A stretch of DNA of 64,000 nucleotides, taken from positions 372,001 through 436,000 of the forward strand of contig OY751496.1 of assembly GCA_963565915.1 (NCBI GenBank). Direction: 5' to 3'. Both the position numbers and the translations under genes were made by a program. Below are positions 52,380 through 63,610 of the stretch, one piece after another (position 1 is the first letter of the stretch; each line of letters opens with the position of its first letter). This DNA is from Entoloma clypeatum. Lineage: Eukaryota; Basidiomycota; Agaricomycetes; Agaricales; Entolomataceae. The notes under the pieces were generated by a model that made no database searches, was not told the origin of the DNA, and worked only from the letters and a program-made list of their open reading frames with translations.

Positions 52380-55300
52380 GACGGAATCGACTACCAAAGC
52401 TGGGCCGAAAAAATGAAATCCTATCTCCTCCATCAAGGAGTCTGGCGCATTGTATCTGGCAACATTGAGCGCCCTGACATCGCCGACTTTACGGTCACGG
52501 TCTCCACCCCTGCCTCCGCCACTTCTACATCTGCAACCCAACCTCCAGTGATCACCACCACTGTCGACCAACCTAGCTTCCACAAAGAAAGAAAGGTCTG
52601 GATCAGGGACGATGACATAACTCTGGGTTCCATCCGCCTCAAAGTCTCCGAAGCAATCAGGAGGCACATCAAGGATGCCAAGTCCTCAAAAGACGCCTGG
52701 ACATCATTAAAGGACACATATTCAAAGGTCTCCCCCACCACCATATTTGGCGATTTCAAAGCCGCAGCCTCTTTCAAACTGTCTGGTCGGGACCCTGTGC
52801 CAGAAATCGAGCACCTTGGGTCACTCTTCGCTCGCCTTAGCGACTCAAAATTCGTTGTGCCTGATCTGATGCAGGCTATGATCTTGGCAAGTGCCATTCC
52901 TGATGCTTGGTCGTCTCTCTCCACCACCCTCTTTCAGGTCTATGATGCCGACGACTTCACACGGCAGGCAGTCACCGACAGCATCGTTTCAGAGTACAGG
53001 CGCAAGTATGCGATAGGGTCTACTTGGGCATCCAACAAGCAGGCCCGGAAAATCTCCAGGACTAAGCGAAAGGGGCAAGACCCCAAATGGGAAAAGCAGA
53101 CAGCGCCGAGTACCTCGCAGAACAATGCTGACGAGCAGCCTAACTCGACCGACCCAAGTACCGCTTCTGAAAAGAAGAAGGGAAAGGGACGCTGGCGCAA
53201 CCAGAAAAAGCACGCCAACAATGCGGACAATGAGTCCGACCACGCCGAGGAAATGATTGAGTTTATTGCACCAGCCATCAAACAACTCCCTCCTCGATCT
53301 GCCCCTTGTCCTCTCCCTCCTCGTCATGCACCTGCCTTTACCACTGTAACAGGCCGCGGGAAAACTTCGAGTACCACGCAGCCTGAGTCGGAAAGAATGC
53401 AGTCACTCCTGCGCATGAACCCACCTCCTTCTCAGTACACCGGGCTTCCTTCCGGAAAGCCGTCAGCATGGAAAAAGAACGAGAAGGTGAGAAAACTCGC
53501 TCGAGAAATTGGTGCCAGACCCTCTGGGTCAAACCTTCATATCCTGGATACCATCATTCCAGAAATCGATCAAAGGCCGGCTAAACAGCATCGAGTTACT
53601 CCGCTGATAGACCAATCGCTGAGGATGATGGACATCGACCAAGAGCGAATGGGACCAGACGAGTTTGTAGACGAGATTGAACTTGATGGTTCGTCAAAAC
53701 CTTCTCTCAAACCTTATCAATTGTGGAACGCTAATAATACCTCTCAACAGACGTATAATATATTAGCCAGTACTAGTACAGTTTGCGTAGATTACTTCAG
53801 CAGTGATCTACATAAAAAATATATAAAACATTTTGCCTCCTGTACACATTGTAAGGAAAAAGAACACGCACAATGGATATTAGATTCCGGTGCTTCTCTA
53901 CACTTTACACATGAGTTCAAAGACTTCGCATACTATAGACCTCTCACGGTCAAGCGATTCATCCAAACTGCTGCTAAAGGAAAGAAACTGGAAATACTCA
54001 GAGTTGGGGCCGTTCCAGTACGGCACACCCTAAATGGGGAAGTTAAAACTCATCTTCTCAGACCAGTATTCTACATCCCCGACATGGACACATGCCTATT
54101 GTCCCTAGGTGTCTTTCTTAACCATGGTTACAAAGTAGACGGGACTCGTGGAGAAATCAACATCTCCAAAGGGCTGAACAAAATCCAGTTTTCGCCCCAC
54201 ATCCTTGGTTAAACCATTTACTGGTTAGACACTGAAATACGCTATGATCAGATCCATGCGATCTCGAGTGAAATCACTGTTGAAACATGGCACAAACGTC
54301 TTGGTCATCCAAATGATCAAGCACTCAGAAAGATTCCAACCAGTACCAAAGGGGTACCTGAAACATTAGTACGTGAGAAATCACAGGAAAGTTGCACAGG
54401 TTGCCTCAAAGGGAAAATGCCGAATCAGTCATATCCCAATTCAATGACAAGGGCAACTAAAACCTTTGATCTGATTCATTCCGATCTCAAACAGATATCC
54501 ACGGCATCCTACCACAAATATAAATATTTCCTTACGTTTTTGGATGATTTTTCATCCCACGTCTGGGTCGTCTTGCTTAGAAAGAAGTCGGATGCCATTA
54601 CGGCGCTAAGACAATTTCTTGCGATAATCCAGAATCAGTTCGCCGCCACTCCTAAAAAATGGCGAGTTGATGGAGGTGGAGAATTCGATGAATACAAGGA
54701 TGTGCTTGCCGATCATGGAATTCTAATTGATATTACGCTCCCATATCAGCATCAGCAGAATGGTAGAGCAGAAAGGATCAATCGAACTCTATGGGAAAAA
54801 TCTCAGGCCTTGCGCTTCGACACATGTTTACCACCTATGTGGTGGGAATTCTGTTTGGAACATGCAGCATTCCTGTACAACAAAACCCCTATGTGTCGAC
54901 TCGAATGGGAAACACCCCATTTCAGGGTCAACAATGAGATCCCCGACATGTCAAACGTCAGAGTCTTCGGATGTCAGGCATATGTGTATATCCCAAAAGA
55001 AAAACGTAGAAATTCCCTGGAGTCCAGATCTTGATTGATGATTTATCTCGGATCAAAACCAGGGGTCAAAGGATACCGTTTCATGGATCCTGAGACTAAT
55101 ACAATTTTCATGGGTGGGAAAGCTATCTTCGATGAAAGCAAGTACCCCAGATGCCATATCGACCCCCTGCCAGAAAACCATCCAGAAATGGAAAATCCAG
55201 AACCGGCTGATGAGTTTGAGGACCTCATCCCCGGAAATAATGACAATGATAACCATTATGAAAAACCTCACGACCCAGTTCCTACTGAACAGGATCACCC

Positions 55301-57095
55301 TGAATCAGACGATGACTTGCCGTCTAACGAGCCCGACGACGACCCACAAGTACCCACTCCGGAACCTGAACAAGTACCAGATCAACTGATCAGGGAACGA
55401 CGAGTTTGGAAGATGCCAGGTAGCATCTATGGGGAAGACACTCCCGCTTCTGATCTTGAAAAATTAGATTGAAGACGGAGATTAGGCGGTCAAATGGCAT
55501 GGATGAATGATCTCCTAATGGAGGCAATCTCTATCCAGGTTGGCATCATCGAAATGTCACACAAAGATATATACACTCTTCCAAACAAAGAAGATTGGTA
55601 TGCAGCAGAACGAAAAGAGCTAGACATGCTCAAAAGCCGCGGTGTGATCACGGAGCTAGTACCCCTACCCGCAGGGAGGAAGGCTCTAAGGAACAAATGG
55701 GTTTACAATGAAAAATCCGACGGGCGTTTGAAAGCGCGCCTTGTCGCAAAAGGCTTCTCACAGGTAGAAGGGATTGATTTCGATCAAATCTTCTCCCCGG
55801 TAGTGAGGTACGAGACTGTCCGGTTAATTCTGGCATTGACAGCCCTTGAAGGGTGGTTCATGACATTCTTGGACGTCTCATCAGCCTTCCTCTATGGAAG
55901 ACTCCGTGAGGTAATTTACATGCGACAGCCTGAGGGTTACATAGTAAAAGGGAAAGAACACTTCGTGTACCAGCTATACAAAGCCCTATATGGACTCAAG
56001 CAGGCTGCATTAGCCTGGTGGAGAGAACTCGATTCCTCCATGAAAAAGCTCGGTTTTGTCCGGCTACACTCCGATGCGGGAGTTTTTATTCACACAAGTA
56101 CCAAAGGGGAAATTGTGATCGCTGTCATTTATGTCGATGACTCTGCTTTTCTCGGCACAAAACGGGAATACATGCTAGAGAAAAAGAAGGCCTTCATGAC
56201 AACATGGGAATGTAGGGACCTAGGCCACCTAGTGTCTAATGGGGAACCGAAAGAATTTCTCTCAATCCAAATAAGGCAACATGGGAAGAGGATCTTCATT
56301 GATCAAGTACCTTACCTTGAGAAAATTCTCGCACAAATGGGGATGAGCGAATCCAACGCCACCCACACCCCACTCCCGACGGGCTACAAACCCATGAAGT
56401 CCGAAGATGAACCCAATGCGGAACTCAGATCCAAGTACCAATCCGTCATCAGATCACTACTGTACTTAATGATCGGGACAAGACCCGACATTTGTTTTGC
56501 TGTGATCAAAATGTCCCAATTCTCCGCAAACCCTACCAAACACCATTTAGAAGTGGCTAGGGATATTTGCAGGTATTTGAAGGCAACAAAAGATTATGCA
56601 ATCATGTACGATGGTGATTCTGGGAAAGGAATCTATGCCTTCACAGACTCCGATTGGGCGTCAGACAAAAACACCAGGAAATCCACCACTGGCTACTTCA
56701 TATCGCTGGCATCTGGAGCAGTAACATGGGTTTTGTCAGCACAGAAAACCATTGCCCTCTCATCCACAGAAGCAGAATATATGGTGCTATCAGATTGCAG
56801 TTGCACAGTGGCATGGCTTAGAAGCATGCTTGCCGAACTTGGAATGCAAATCGGGTCAGTCCCGATTTATGGAGATAACAATGGCTCTGTATTCATCGCA
56901 TCCAATCCCGTAACTGAAAAGCGATCCAAGCACATCGACGTGTGATTCCACTTTGTCAGGGAAAAAGTATCCGAAGGTGTTATTACAGTCGAATTCATCG
57001 AAGGAGTGAATAACCCTGCAGACCTTTTAACTAAAAATCTGGGGAAAATCCTCTTTAGCAAATTTATCCCATACTTCGGATTACTTAAAAACTAG
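52380..57095 (+). pseudogene. copia 2 Gag-Pol with four nonsense codons
   Basis: All domains of the intact copy are here: LDSGASLHF protease, KRLGHPNDQAL, RVDGGGEF and GRAER integrase, YVDDSAF reverse transcriptase, TDSDWASDKNT RNase H. The frame never shifts, but stops occur at 54210 (TAA for CAA), 55033 (TGA for CGA), 55470 (TGA for CGA) and 56943 (TGA for CGA), judged against the intact copy. All four are C-to-T changes on the coding strand and three are at CpG. The protein itself is otherwise well conserved, so inactivation is recent relative to its divergence. Confidence 0.92.
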
Positions 57096-57165
57096 ACAAA
57101 GAAAGAGTACCTATATGGGAAAAAAGTAAAAATGTATTTAGAAGTATGTACTAAATATGGGGGGG

Positions 57166-57477
57166 TGTTGAAACTTTTCCATCATGTAGATTAGATTAGA
57201 TTAGATTACATCACATGACCATTTACATATCTTCAATTACATACTTATTTGGTTGGTACAAACAGTAGTACGGTATATAAGACCAGGAAACTGTCAATAT
57301 CAACAAGTTGTCTCTTGACTCTTAACCAGCTCCATCGCTCTTATCAACCTCAACCGCTCTCACCAGCCTCACCCTCCCAAACCATGTAAGTGGCTAGAAC
57401 GGTTAAGTAGAGTACTTCCACACTGTAGCTATGTTGCTCAGTATGCCTGTGGCTAGCGCCCAGGTGGAACTTCAACA
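57166..57477 (+). repeat. 3' LTR of copia element 2
   Basis: 312 bp, TGTTGAAAC...CTTCAACA. Close to the LTRs at 6291-6599 and 11757-12046; retains the repeat unit lost from the latter. Confidence 0.92.
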
Positions 57478-57558
57478 CCCTCAGGGTTGATCAGTGATTG
57501 CTCGGCGGCTTACAGATCAGACTTTCCCACCCCGCCAAAACATCGTAAGCCATCCAGG

Positions 57559-57650
57559 ATAAGTATCTACTGGTAATGGTATGGTAATGGTCGAGTACAC
57601 AACCATCCACCGTCATCATCCAGCGACGCCTCAATCCTCCGTTCCCAACA
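57559..57650 (-). repeat. second fragment of the third copia family's LTR
   Basis: 92 bp matching 44655-44746 in the same orientation. It could be what remains of the 5' LTR of the element whose RT/RNase H survives at 44791-45896. Confidence 0.6.
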
Positions 57651-58024
57651 GATCCCAGCTTACATAGCAGGAACATGCTGAACAAATTGTTTATTTGATC
57701 CCTATGTTCTACCCTCATGCACAAAATTCCCATTGACAAGGAACATTTTAAAAGAAATCACACTGAGTCCATGATGTGATTGACAACCACACTGCTGCTA
57801 TGTTTAAAATATATCCATCACATCCTTTGTAGTCTTTAAAATGTTTCCTCAAACAAAGAAGAAGATTAAAAATATACAAATGGTGTGATTGTCAATCTTA
57901 TGATGACTTCACTGTGATTTCTTTTAAAATGTTCTTTGTCAATGGGAATTCCATGCACAAGGGTAGAACATAGGGATCAAATAAATAATTTGTTCAGCAT
58001 GTTCCTGCTATATAAGCTGGGATC
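57651..58024. mobile_element. fold-back MITE
   Basis: About 115 bp at the left (GATCCCAGCTTACATAGCAGG through CACAAAATTCCCATTGACAA and AAAAGAAATCACA) returns in reverse complement at the right (ending CTATATAAGCTGGGATC). The centre is AT-rich. It has no coding capacity. Its right end overlaps the 269-bp inverted repeat by GGATC. Confidence 0.75.
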
Positions 58025-58288
58025 AAACTCAGTTCTCATAAAGGATAAACAAGTGGTTTGATTTTTGAATGGGATCTCCATTTGAGAGAACAAAATATCG
58101 GGGCCACATCACAATCACATTTTGCATTTTCTTTTGCATTTGCTCAGTGGAAACATGCAGAGCACATTAAATAATTATTAAAAATGGATTTTACTTGTGT
58201 TCCCACAATGTGGTCAGCAAATAAATTCTATATTAGATTGTTATTTGTTTACAATGTTTTTGAGGGGTACATTGGTCTGGTCCCGCTG
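58020..58288 (-). repeat. right arm of the 269-bp inverted repeat
   Basis: Reverse complement of 44261-44529, ending GGTCTGGTCCCGCTG. Confidence 0.85.
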
Positions 58289-58640
58289 CATCGCGATTCC
58301 TACAGATTTGGCTAGTGGGGCTATTTCAGGCTAGTACTAGTGCCTACTAGCCCGAAATAGTTCAATAATCACAAGTTCAATAATCTAGGTCAGATCGATC
58401 ACTAGGGCAGTGTCGAGATGATGCCAACATGTCGCCAAGAGACCAAAGACTATGGTTTTTTCTCATTCTCAATGGTATTGGGCTTACTTTTGTAATCATT
58501 ATGTACATCATCTGTAATGTATACTAGCACTTTCATAATGAATGAATAACTAATCAAGTCTTCAGGCTAGTTGGACTTGTTATCTAGTGACGAGCAAAAT
58601 AGCTCCAAATAGATCAATAGCTTTTTGTGGAAATGCTGAT
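58289..58640. repeat. second copy of the hairpin repeat, interrupted
   Basis: CATCGCGATTC, the palindrome arms (58321-58336 and 58345-58360, one mismatch) and TTCAATAATCACAAGTTCAATAATC match 18876-19023. About 190 bp of other sequence (58430-58615) splits it before CTTTTTGTGGAAATGCTGATG. Confidence 0.65.
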
Positions 58641-58694
58641 GTGTGTATGAAGAATTGGGGTCATGCGCGGACAGTAGGTGGGATAGAAGCCACT

Positions 58695-58897
58695 TACATT
58701 GACTTTCTGTTTCTTGGTAGAAGATGTCATCCTTGCTGATGCTCACATGATACTTTCCCTCAGATAACCATGACTTGCGATTATCTCTATGTAATACTAC
58801 CCTTGTACTGCCCTGCAAGTTGTACACTCTTATAGGAGAAGAAGCAGAGGAACCACTTGCGCATGAACCATCCATCAGGACGGTGTTAGGGAAAGCC
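58695..58897 (-). CDS. possible coding exon of an unrecognised gene
   Basis: Minus-strand open stretch bounded by a good acceptor (TTTCTTTCCAG) and a GTAAGTGG donor, coding AFPNTVLMDGSCASGSSASS and on through IFYQETESQ. I recognise no domain. It may be a fragment of a gene disrupted by surrounding repeats. Confidence 0.3.
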
Positions 58898-59050
58898 TGG
58901 AAAGAAACATCATTCAGAGAAGTGCGACAACATCAGCAAACCCTGGTGACGTTAGACAGCCCTGCACAGTGTTGTATAGTGCCATAGCGCCATAGCAAGG
59001 GTGCTTTGCTATGCAACACTGTCAATTTCCACATCACAACTATATACTGC
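58898..59050. other. repeat-derived spacer
   Basis: Contains CAGCAAACCCTGG (58933), the end motif of the MITE at 34886, plus short CATAGC repeats. No gene. Confidence 0.4.
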
Positions 59051-59536
59051 TGTCACGGATACCATCAACCCTGTCCGGTGCTAGGCAGACAGGGTCCTTC
59101 TGTGTAGCATGCTAGTGTGTATAGAATGTATAGCCCTCATAGCATACATGTTATGCTTAACAAACCGTTCCAAGATTCGGGCAGAGTATGCAGGAAGTGG
59201 AAAGGCGAAGAGCAAAGTGATTGCTAAATCTAAGGAATGTAGCTATGGTACATGGGGTTTATATAGTACTGGCTACGAGCGGTAGCGAGTGAGTCAGTAG
59301 CTGCGGAAGGCAGTGCGGATGAGTCAGTAACTGCGGAAAGGCAGTGCGAAGTGAGTCAGACGACTGCGGACTGAGTAATCCCTACTGCGGAGTGCGAGTC
59401 AGCGCGGGAGTGAAGTATACTAAAGGAGAATGGTAGAGTAAAGGTAAATGAATAAGCGGTCCAATGAGTCAAAGAAATAACAAAGGTACAATGCAAGGGA
59501 AAAGTGCGTAACATACAAACCGGTAAGTCCGTAACA
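59051..59536 (-). repeat. 3' LTR of gypsy element 2
   Basis: 486 bp, starting TGTTACGGAC and ending ATCCGTGACA on the minus strand. It contains imperfect tandem copies of a GAGTCAGTAGCTGCGGAAGG-like unit (59287-59400). Confidence 0.75.
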
Positions 59537-59570
59537 TGTTCCCCTCCTCAAGCTCTGTGTCCTCACAGAG

Positions 59571-59939
59571 TCATTGTCCCCATCCTCCGGCATTGTCATT
59601 GTTCGGCCAGGAGCCATTCTCCTTGAGGCTCCAATCGTCTATTAGCTCTTCGTTGATGGCGACAGCGAGCTCGAGACTCCGGACGGCTAGTCGGATGCGC
59701 CAGTTTTCAATGACCAGCGTACGGGTGTAGTTCCTGAGGATTTGTTTTTCTTCGGGGGTTGGTGCGACGGGGAGGTCGGATAAAGAATGGAGGCGGATGT
59801 GCATCTGTCGATGCAGGATGTCGGCGAGCGAGGCTTCTAGCGCGTGGATCTGGTCTCTCATGGAGAGGGCTTCACCCATGAGGGCAGTGATGGCGGGGTT
59901 GGTTTCAGTGGATGTGGTGGTGACGGTGGCGGTGGACAT
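59571..59939 (-). CDS. small extra ORF between pol and the 3' LTR of gypsy 2
   Basis: 122 codons: Thr-rich start MSTATVTTTSTETNPAITAL, then a mostly helical region with heptad-like hydrophobics (IHALEASLADILHRQMHIRL) and a second helix (LVIENWRIRLAVRSLELAVA), ending in a Gly/Asn tail. It predicts a coiled coil without membrane segments, so it is not an envelope protein. It is in the element's sense direction, 122 bp after the Pol stop. Function unknown. Confidence 0.5.
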   Translation of the reverse strand: MSTATVTTTSTETNPAITALMGEALSMRDQIHALEASLADILHRQMHIRLHSLSDLPVAPTPEEKQILRNYTRTLVIENWRIRLAVRSLELAVAINEELIDDWSLKENGSWPNNDNAGGWGQ

Positions 59940-60061
59940 GGTGTGGAGGATGTTGGAGAGATAGAGGAAGAATGGAGTAGCTATATTGAAGACGGAGCGG
60001 AGAACTCGGTGGGTTTTTGACTGATGAGGTCGATGCTGTTGCTGATTTCAACGGTTGTCTT

Positions 60062-60964
60062 TTATCGTGGACGTGACGGGTTTTGCCGATGGAAATCACG
60101 GATCAAGTTTTGAGCGTTCTGGACGTTAGTCCGAGGTTCCCACGTGTTCTCTTCTGGACCATACCCTTCCCATTGGACGAGATACTGGATCTTTCCGCGG
60201 AACTTCCGAGAATCCAGAATCACGGACACATGATACTCTTCCCACCCTTCGACGATGACCGGGTCTGGAGCTGGTTTCCTCTTCTGGATGGCATACTTCG
60301 GGGTTTCATATGGTGACAACAGGGTCTCATTGAACACCGGATGAATCATCTTCCAAGTCTTCGGAAGGTCAAGAAGATACGCGCTAGCCCCTTTCTTCTC
60401 CAGAACTTTGAATGGTCCATGTCGGAGTGCATCAAGTTTCTTTGAGGGACGATCAGTCCTGATGTTAGTCCCTTCCAGCCACACCTTGTCTCCGATGCGG
60501 TAGTCCCGAGACGGACTTCGCCATGTGTCAACTGTCTTCTTCATCTGATCCTGTGCTTGTTTCAGCGCAGCATTGGCTTCTTCTCGTGCCTGTTTGAGTT
60601 TTTTCAAGAAGTTGTTGGCAGCCGGATTGGTATCTTCTAACACGAGCTCTCCCTTCCACGGATGTAAACCGTAGTTGAGGTAGAATGGGGTGTGCTTCGT
60701 TGCCTGGTGTTCTTTGTCATTGTACTGGAACTCTGCGATTGCGATCCATTCTGCCCAATCATCCTGTAGATGGTTGACAAAGTTTCGTAAGAATGCTTCC
60801 ATTTCCTGATGCGATCGCTCGGCCTGTCCATCAGTCTGTGGGTGGTATGCGGTGGACAGGTTCCTCTTGATCCCTAACATGCGGCAGAGTATCTCCATGA
60901 ACTTCGCGGCGAACTGCGGTCCCCTATCGCTGATGATCTTCTTGGGGATCCCATAAGCTTCCAT
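60062..60964 (-). pseudogene. gypsy 2 integrase C-terminal part and chromodomain
   Basis: 300 codons. IISDRGPQFAAKFMEILCRM and TAYHPQTDGQAERSHQEMEA hold the second Asp and the Glu of the integrase triad. GDKVWLEGTNIRTDRPSKKL follows, and the chromodomain reads HVSVILDSRKFRGKIQYLVQ then WEGYGPEENTWEPR. It is joined to the upstream integrase by a frameshift near 60960. Confidence 0.85.
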
Positions 60965-61749
60965 ATCTGATCCCGATAGATCTTGGCTAATCCTTCAGCT
61001 GATAGTTCCACGGTTGTCGGAATGAGGTGAAGCATCTTTGAATGTCTATCCGTGATGACCAGAATTGTGTTTTTTCCATCAGATTCTGGTATCGGTCCCA
61101 CGACATCGATTCCTATGTCTTCCCATGGGTGACTTGGTGCTGCATGGGGATGTAGTGGAGCATGTCGCTTTTGTCGGTTAATCTTGTTGCGTTGACAAGT
61201 GTCGCAACCCTTCACGTACTTCTTCACATCATGCAGTATGGTAGGCCACCAGTAGGTGCGAGTGAGGAGTTCATGTGTCCGGTACTGTCCTGGATGTCCA
61301 GCCACTGGTGCATCGTGTGACTCGAACATCAATTCTTGCCGTAATTGTGGGTCTGGCGGGACATAGACTCGTTCTCCTGCATAGGTGATCCCATTCTCCT
61401 GCTGATACCAATGAGGATTCTTTTTTAGACCCTGGGCTACTTCTGTCTCCATGCGGTTTGAACCCTTGATGTGTGCGATCCACGGATTTTCAATAATTGT
61501 GACGTTTCCAATTTTGATGGAATCAGATGTTTCACCCCCTTCAAAGAATTGTTCCTCCGTGAACATCTCCATTTGTACCACATCTTCTGATTCCAACCGT
61601 TTCAAGAATAGTCCCTCCTTGAGCATTTGGTCACTGTCCTGTGGTTCGAGTTCCGCTTCATACCAGGGTAAGCGTGACAGGATGTCCGCTTTTGCATTGG
61701 TCTTGCCGGGCACATGCCATAATTCGAAGTCATAGTCTTGTAACTTCAT
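60960..61749 (-). pseudogene. gypsy 2 RNase H end and integrase N-terminal part
   Basis: Starts at MKLQDYDFELWHVPGKTNAK (end of the RNase H domain), includes the HHCC zinc motif (FESHDAPVAGHPGQY...CDTCQRNK) and the first integrase Asp (GIDVVGPIPESDGKNTILVI). The sequence then leaves frame after DQIWK; what follows to 60874 is off-frame. Confidence 0.82.
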
Positions 61750-62591
61750 TTTCCAGCATCGCTGTCGTTGAATGCTTCCATGACTGCCAGGAGTTCCTTG
61801 TCATATATCTCGTAATTCTGTTCGGCCGCGGACATGGTCCGTGACAAGAACGCAATGGGGTGCCATTTGTCGTTTTGCTTCTGAGAGAGTACTGCTCCAA
61901 TTGCATAGCCCAATGCATCGGTTTCAACCCTGAACTGTCCCTCTGGTTTCGGTAATGCCAAGACTGGTGCCGATGTAATTGCCCATATGAGACCTTCAAA
62001 AGCTTGCTGCTCCATTGGTCCCCAAATAAATGCCGTACCACCTGTGAGCGCGGTGAGAGGTTTCGCGATGTTTGAGTACCCTTCAATAAATCGTCGATAG
62101 AAGTTAGCAAATCCAAGGAACTTCTGAACTTCCTTTTTTGATGTGGGTGCTTGCCAGTTTCGAATTGTATCCACCTTCTCAGTTTCCATCTCAATGCGTC
62201 CCTCACCAACCACATATCCCAATATAGGACATTTCGTTACTTCCCATAAACACTTCTTTTCCTTTAGGAACAAATCATTGTCTGATAGGATCTGTAGGAT
62301 TTCTTCAGTGTTTCGCGCGAGTTCTTCCTTGGTTTTACCGATAACCACGATGTCATCCATGTAGATCACGCAGATACGTCGGCGGATCTGGTCCCGGAAT
62401 AGACTAGCCATCATCCGAGAGAATGTTCCCGGGGAGTTGCAAAGACCGAAAAACATGACCAATGGTTCGAACAATCCTCGACTGGTGAGGAAGACAGCTT
62501 TCCATTCATTGCCCTCCTTAATCCAGACGTTGTTATAGCCCCACATGATGTCCATTTTATTGAAGTAGACCGCATCTTTCAGTATGTCCAA
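61746..62591 (-). pseudogene. gypsy 2 reverse transcriptase
   Basis: Follows a TGA at 62592. Contains MDIMWGYNNVWIKEGNEWKA, VIYMDDIVVIGK (catalytic YMDD), FLGFANFYRRFIEGYSNIAK and the RNase H start (FRVETDALGYAIGAVLS, YEIYDKELLAVMEA). After MEAFND the next ~45 residues expected of RNase H, including the WTDHKNL region, are missing. Confidence 0.85.
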
Positions 62592-63450
62592 GAGATCGGA
62601 TATTCATGGGAGTGGGAACTTGTCTTTGACCGTGAATTTATTGACCATGCGGTAATCTTGTACCAATCGTTTGGAGCCATCCTTTTTGTTGATGAAGAAG
62701 CAAGGGGAGGCATAAGGGGATTTGGACGGGCGGATCTTTCCTGTTGCTAGACCCTCGTCAATGAATGCGTCCAATTCTTCTTGTTCCTTTTGCGTCATAG
62801 GATATATATTTTCCCCTAGTTCCTTTGGTGTGTCCGGTGTAAGTTCGATACCATGGTCCCATTCCCTCTCCTTTGGAATCTTATCAAAGTTCTCTTTCTC
62901 GAAAAGATGAGCAAATCGTTCAACATATGAGGGTTGTTTGGTTGTGGAAGGTGGTATGGGAGTGACAGCTTCCAAAATAGGGTCTCCAGGCTTCCATTTC
63001 TGATCCGACTTTTTGGGTGCATCTTTGTCGCGCACCTCAACCATGCAAACCCGGTGTTTGCGACCATTAAGGTTAACCCTGAAATCTGAGTGTTTGGTTC
63101 GACATGTTGTTGGGCATCGGTTAAATGTCACCGCGCCGGTTGTCCAATTGATTGTGGGGTTGTGGTATACCAACCAGTCATGTCCCAAGAGCATGTCCGT
63201 TCTCCCAATGTCCAGTACCATTGCTTCCATGGTTTCCTGATGTGCTCCCAAATCCAGTTTAACTTCGGCAAGTTGGCTCGCTTTCTGTTGTCGATTTGGT
63301 GATCCATCCGCATTTAGAATTGCTATGGGTGGTATTCCTCGCGTGGGGAGGTTCTGCTCACGTACTATTCTGGGATGGATACATGTGCGTTCACATCCGC
63401 TGTCAACCTCGGGTCGGATAACCTTTGGTCCTCGTCATGTTTTGAGCTGC
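62592..63450 (-). pseudogene. gypsy 2 protease and RT N-terminus
   Basis: The protease triad appears as DSGCERTCIH (about 63395). Then come MEAMVLDIGRTDMLLGHDWL, DHGIELTPDTPK, YPMTQKEQEELDAFIDEGLA and KRLVQDYRMVNKFTVKDKFP, with a TGA immediately after PLP. A further TGA lies just upstream of the protease motif (about 63440). Confidence 0.8.
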
Positions 63451-63610
63451 GCTAACAGCCTGATTTCTCGTCTTTTCAGAGGTTTATCTCCCTTCACAAT
63501 CTTAGTTGACGCAGCGGCTCGCTTGGCAGGGATGACATAGGTTCTATTGTCTGCAGTCATACAAGGCAAGCAAGTCCGTTTAATAGATAAGGGTCGCGAC
63601 TTAGTGTCGT

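Larger units (their letters stand above)
52380..57477 (+). mobile_element. copia element 2, same family as the intact copy; 5'-truncated and inactivated
   Basis: Follows the intact element (7010-12046) closely from Gag codon ~11 to the 3' LTR (57166-57477). The 5' LTR, primer site and first codons are absent: the gypsy 1 LTR abuts instead. The G-run tract before the 3' LTR is retained. There is no frameshift over 4.7 kb. Confidence 0.92.

Noticed and set aside
59571..59939. Considered as an envelope-like gene of gypsy 2
   Set aside because: No signal peptide, membrane anchor or fusion region; the sequence predicts soluble coiled coil.
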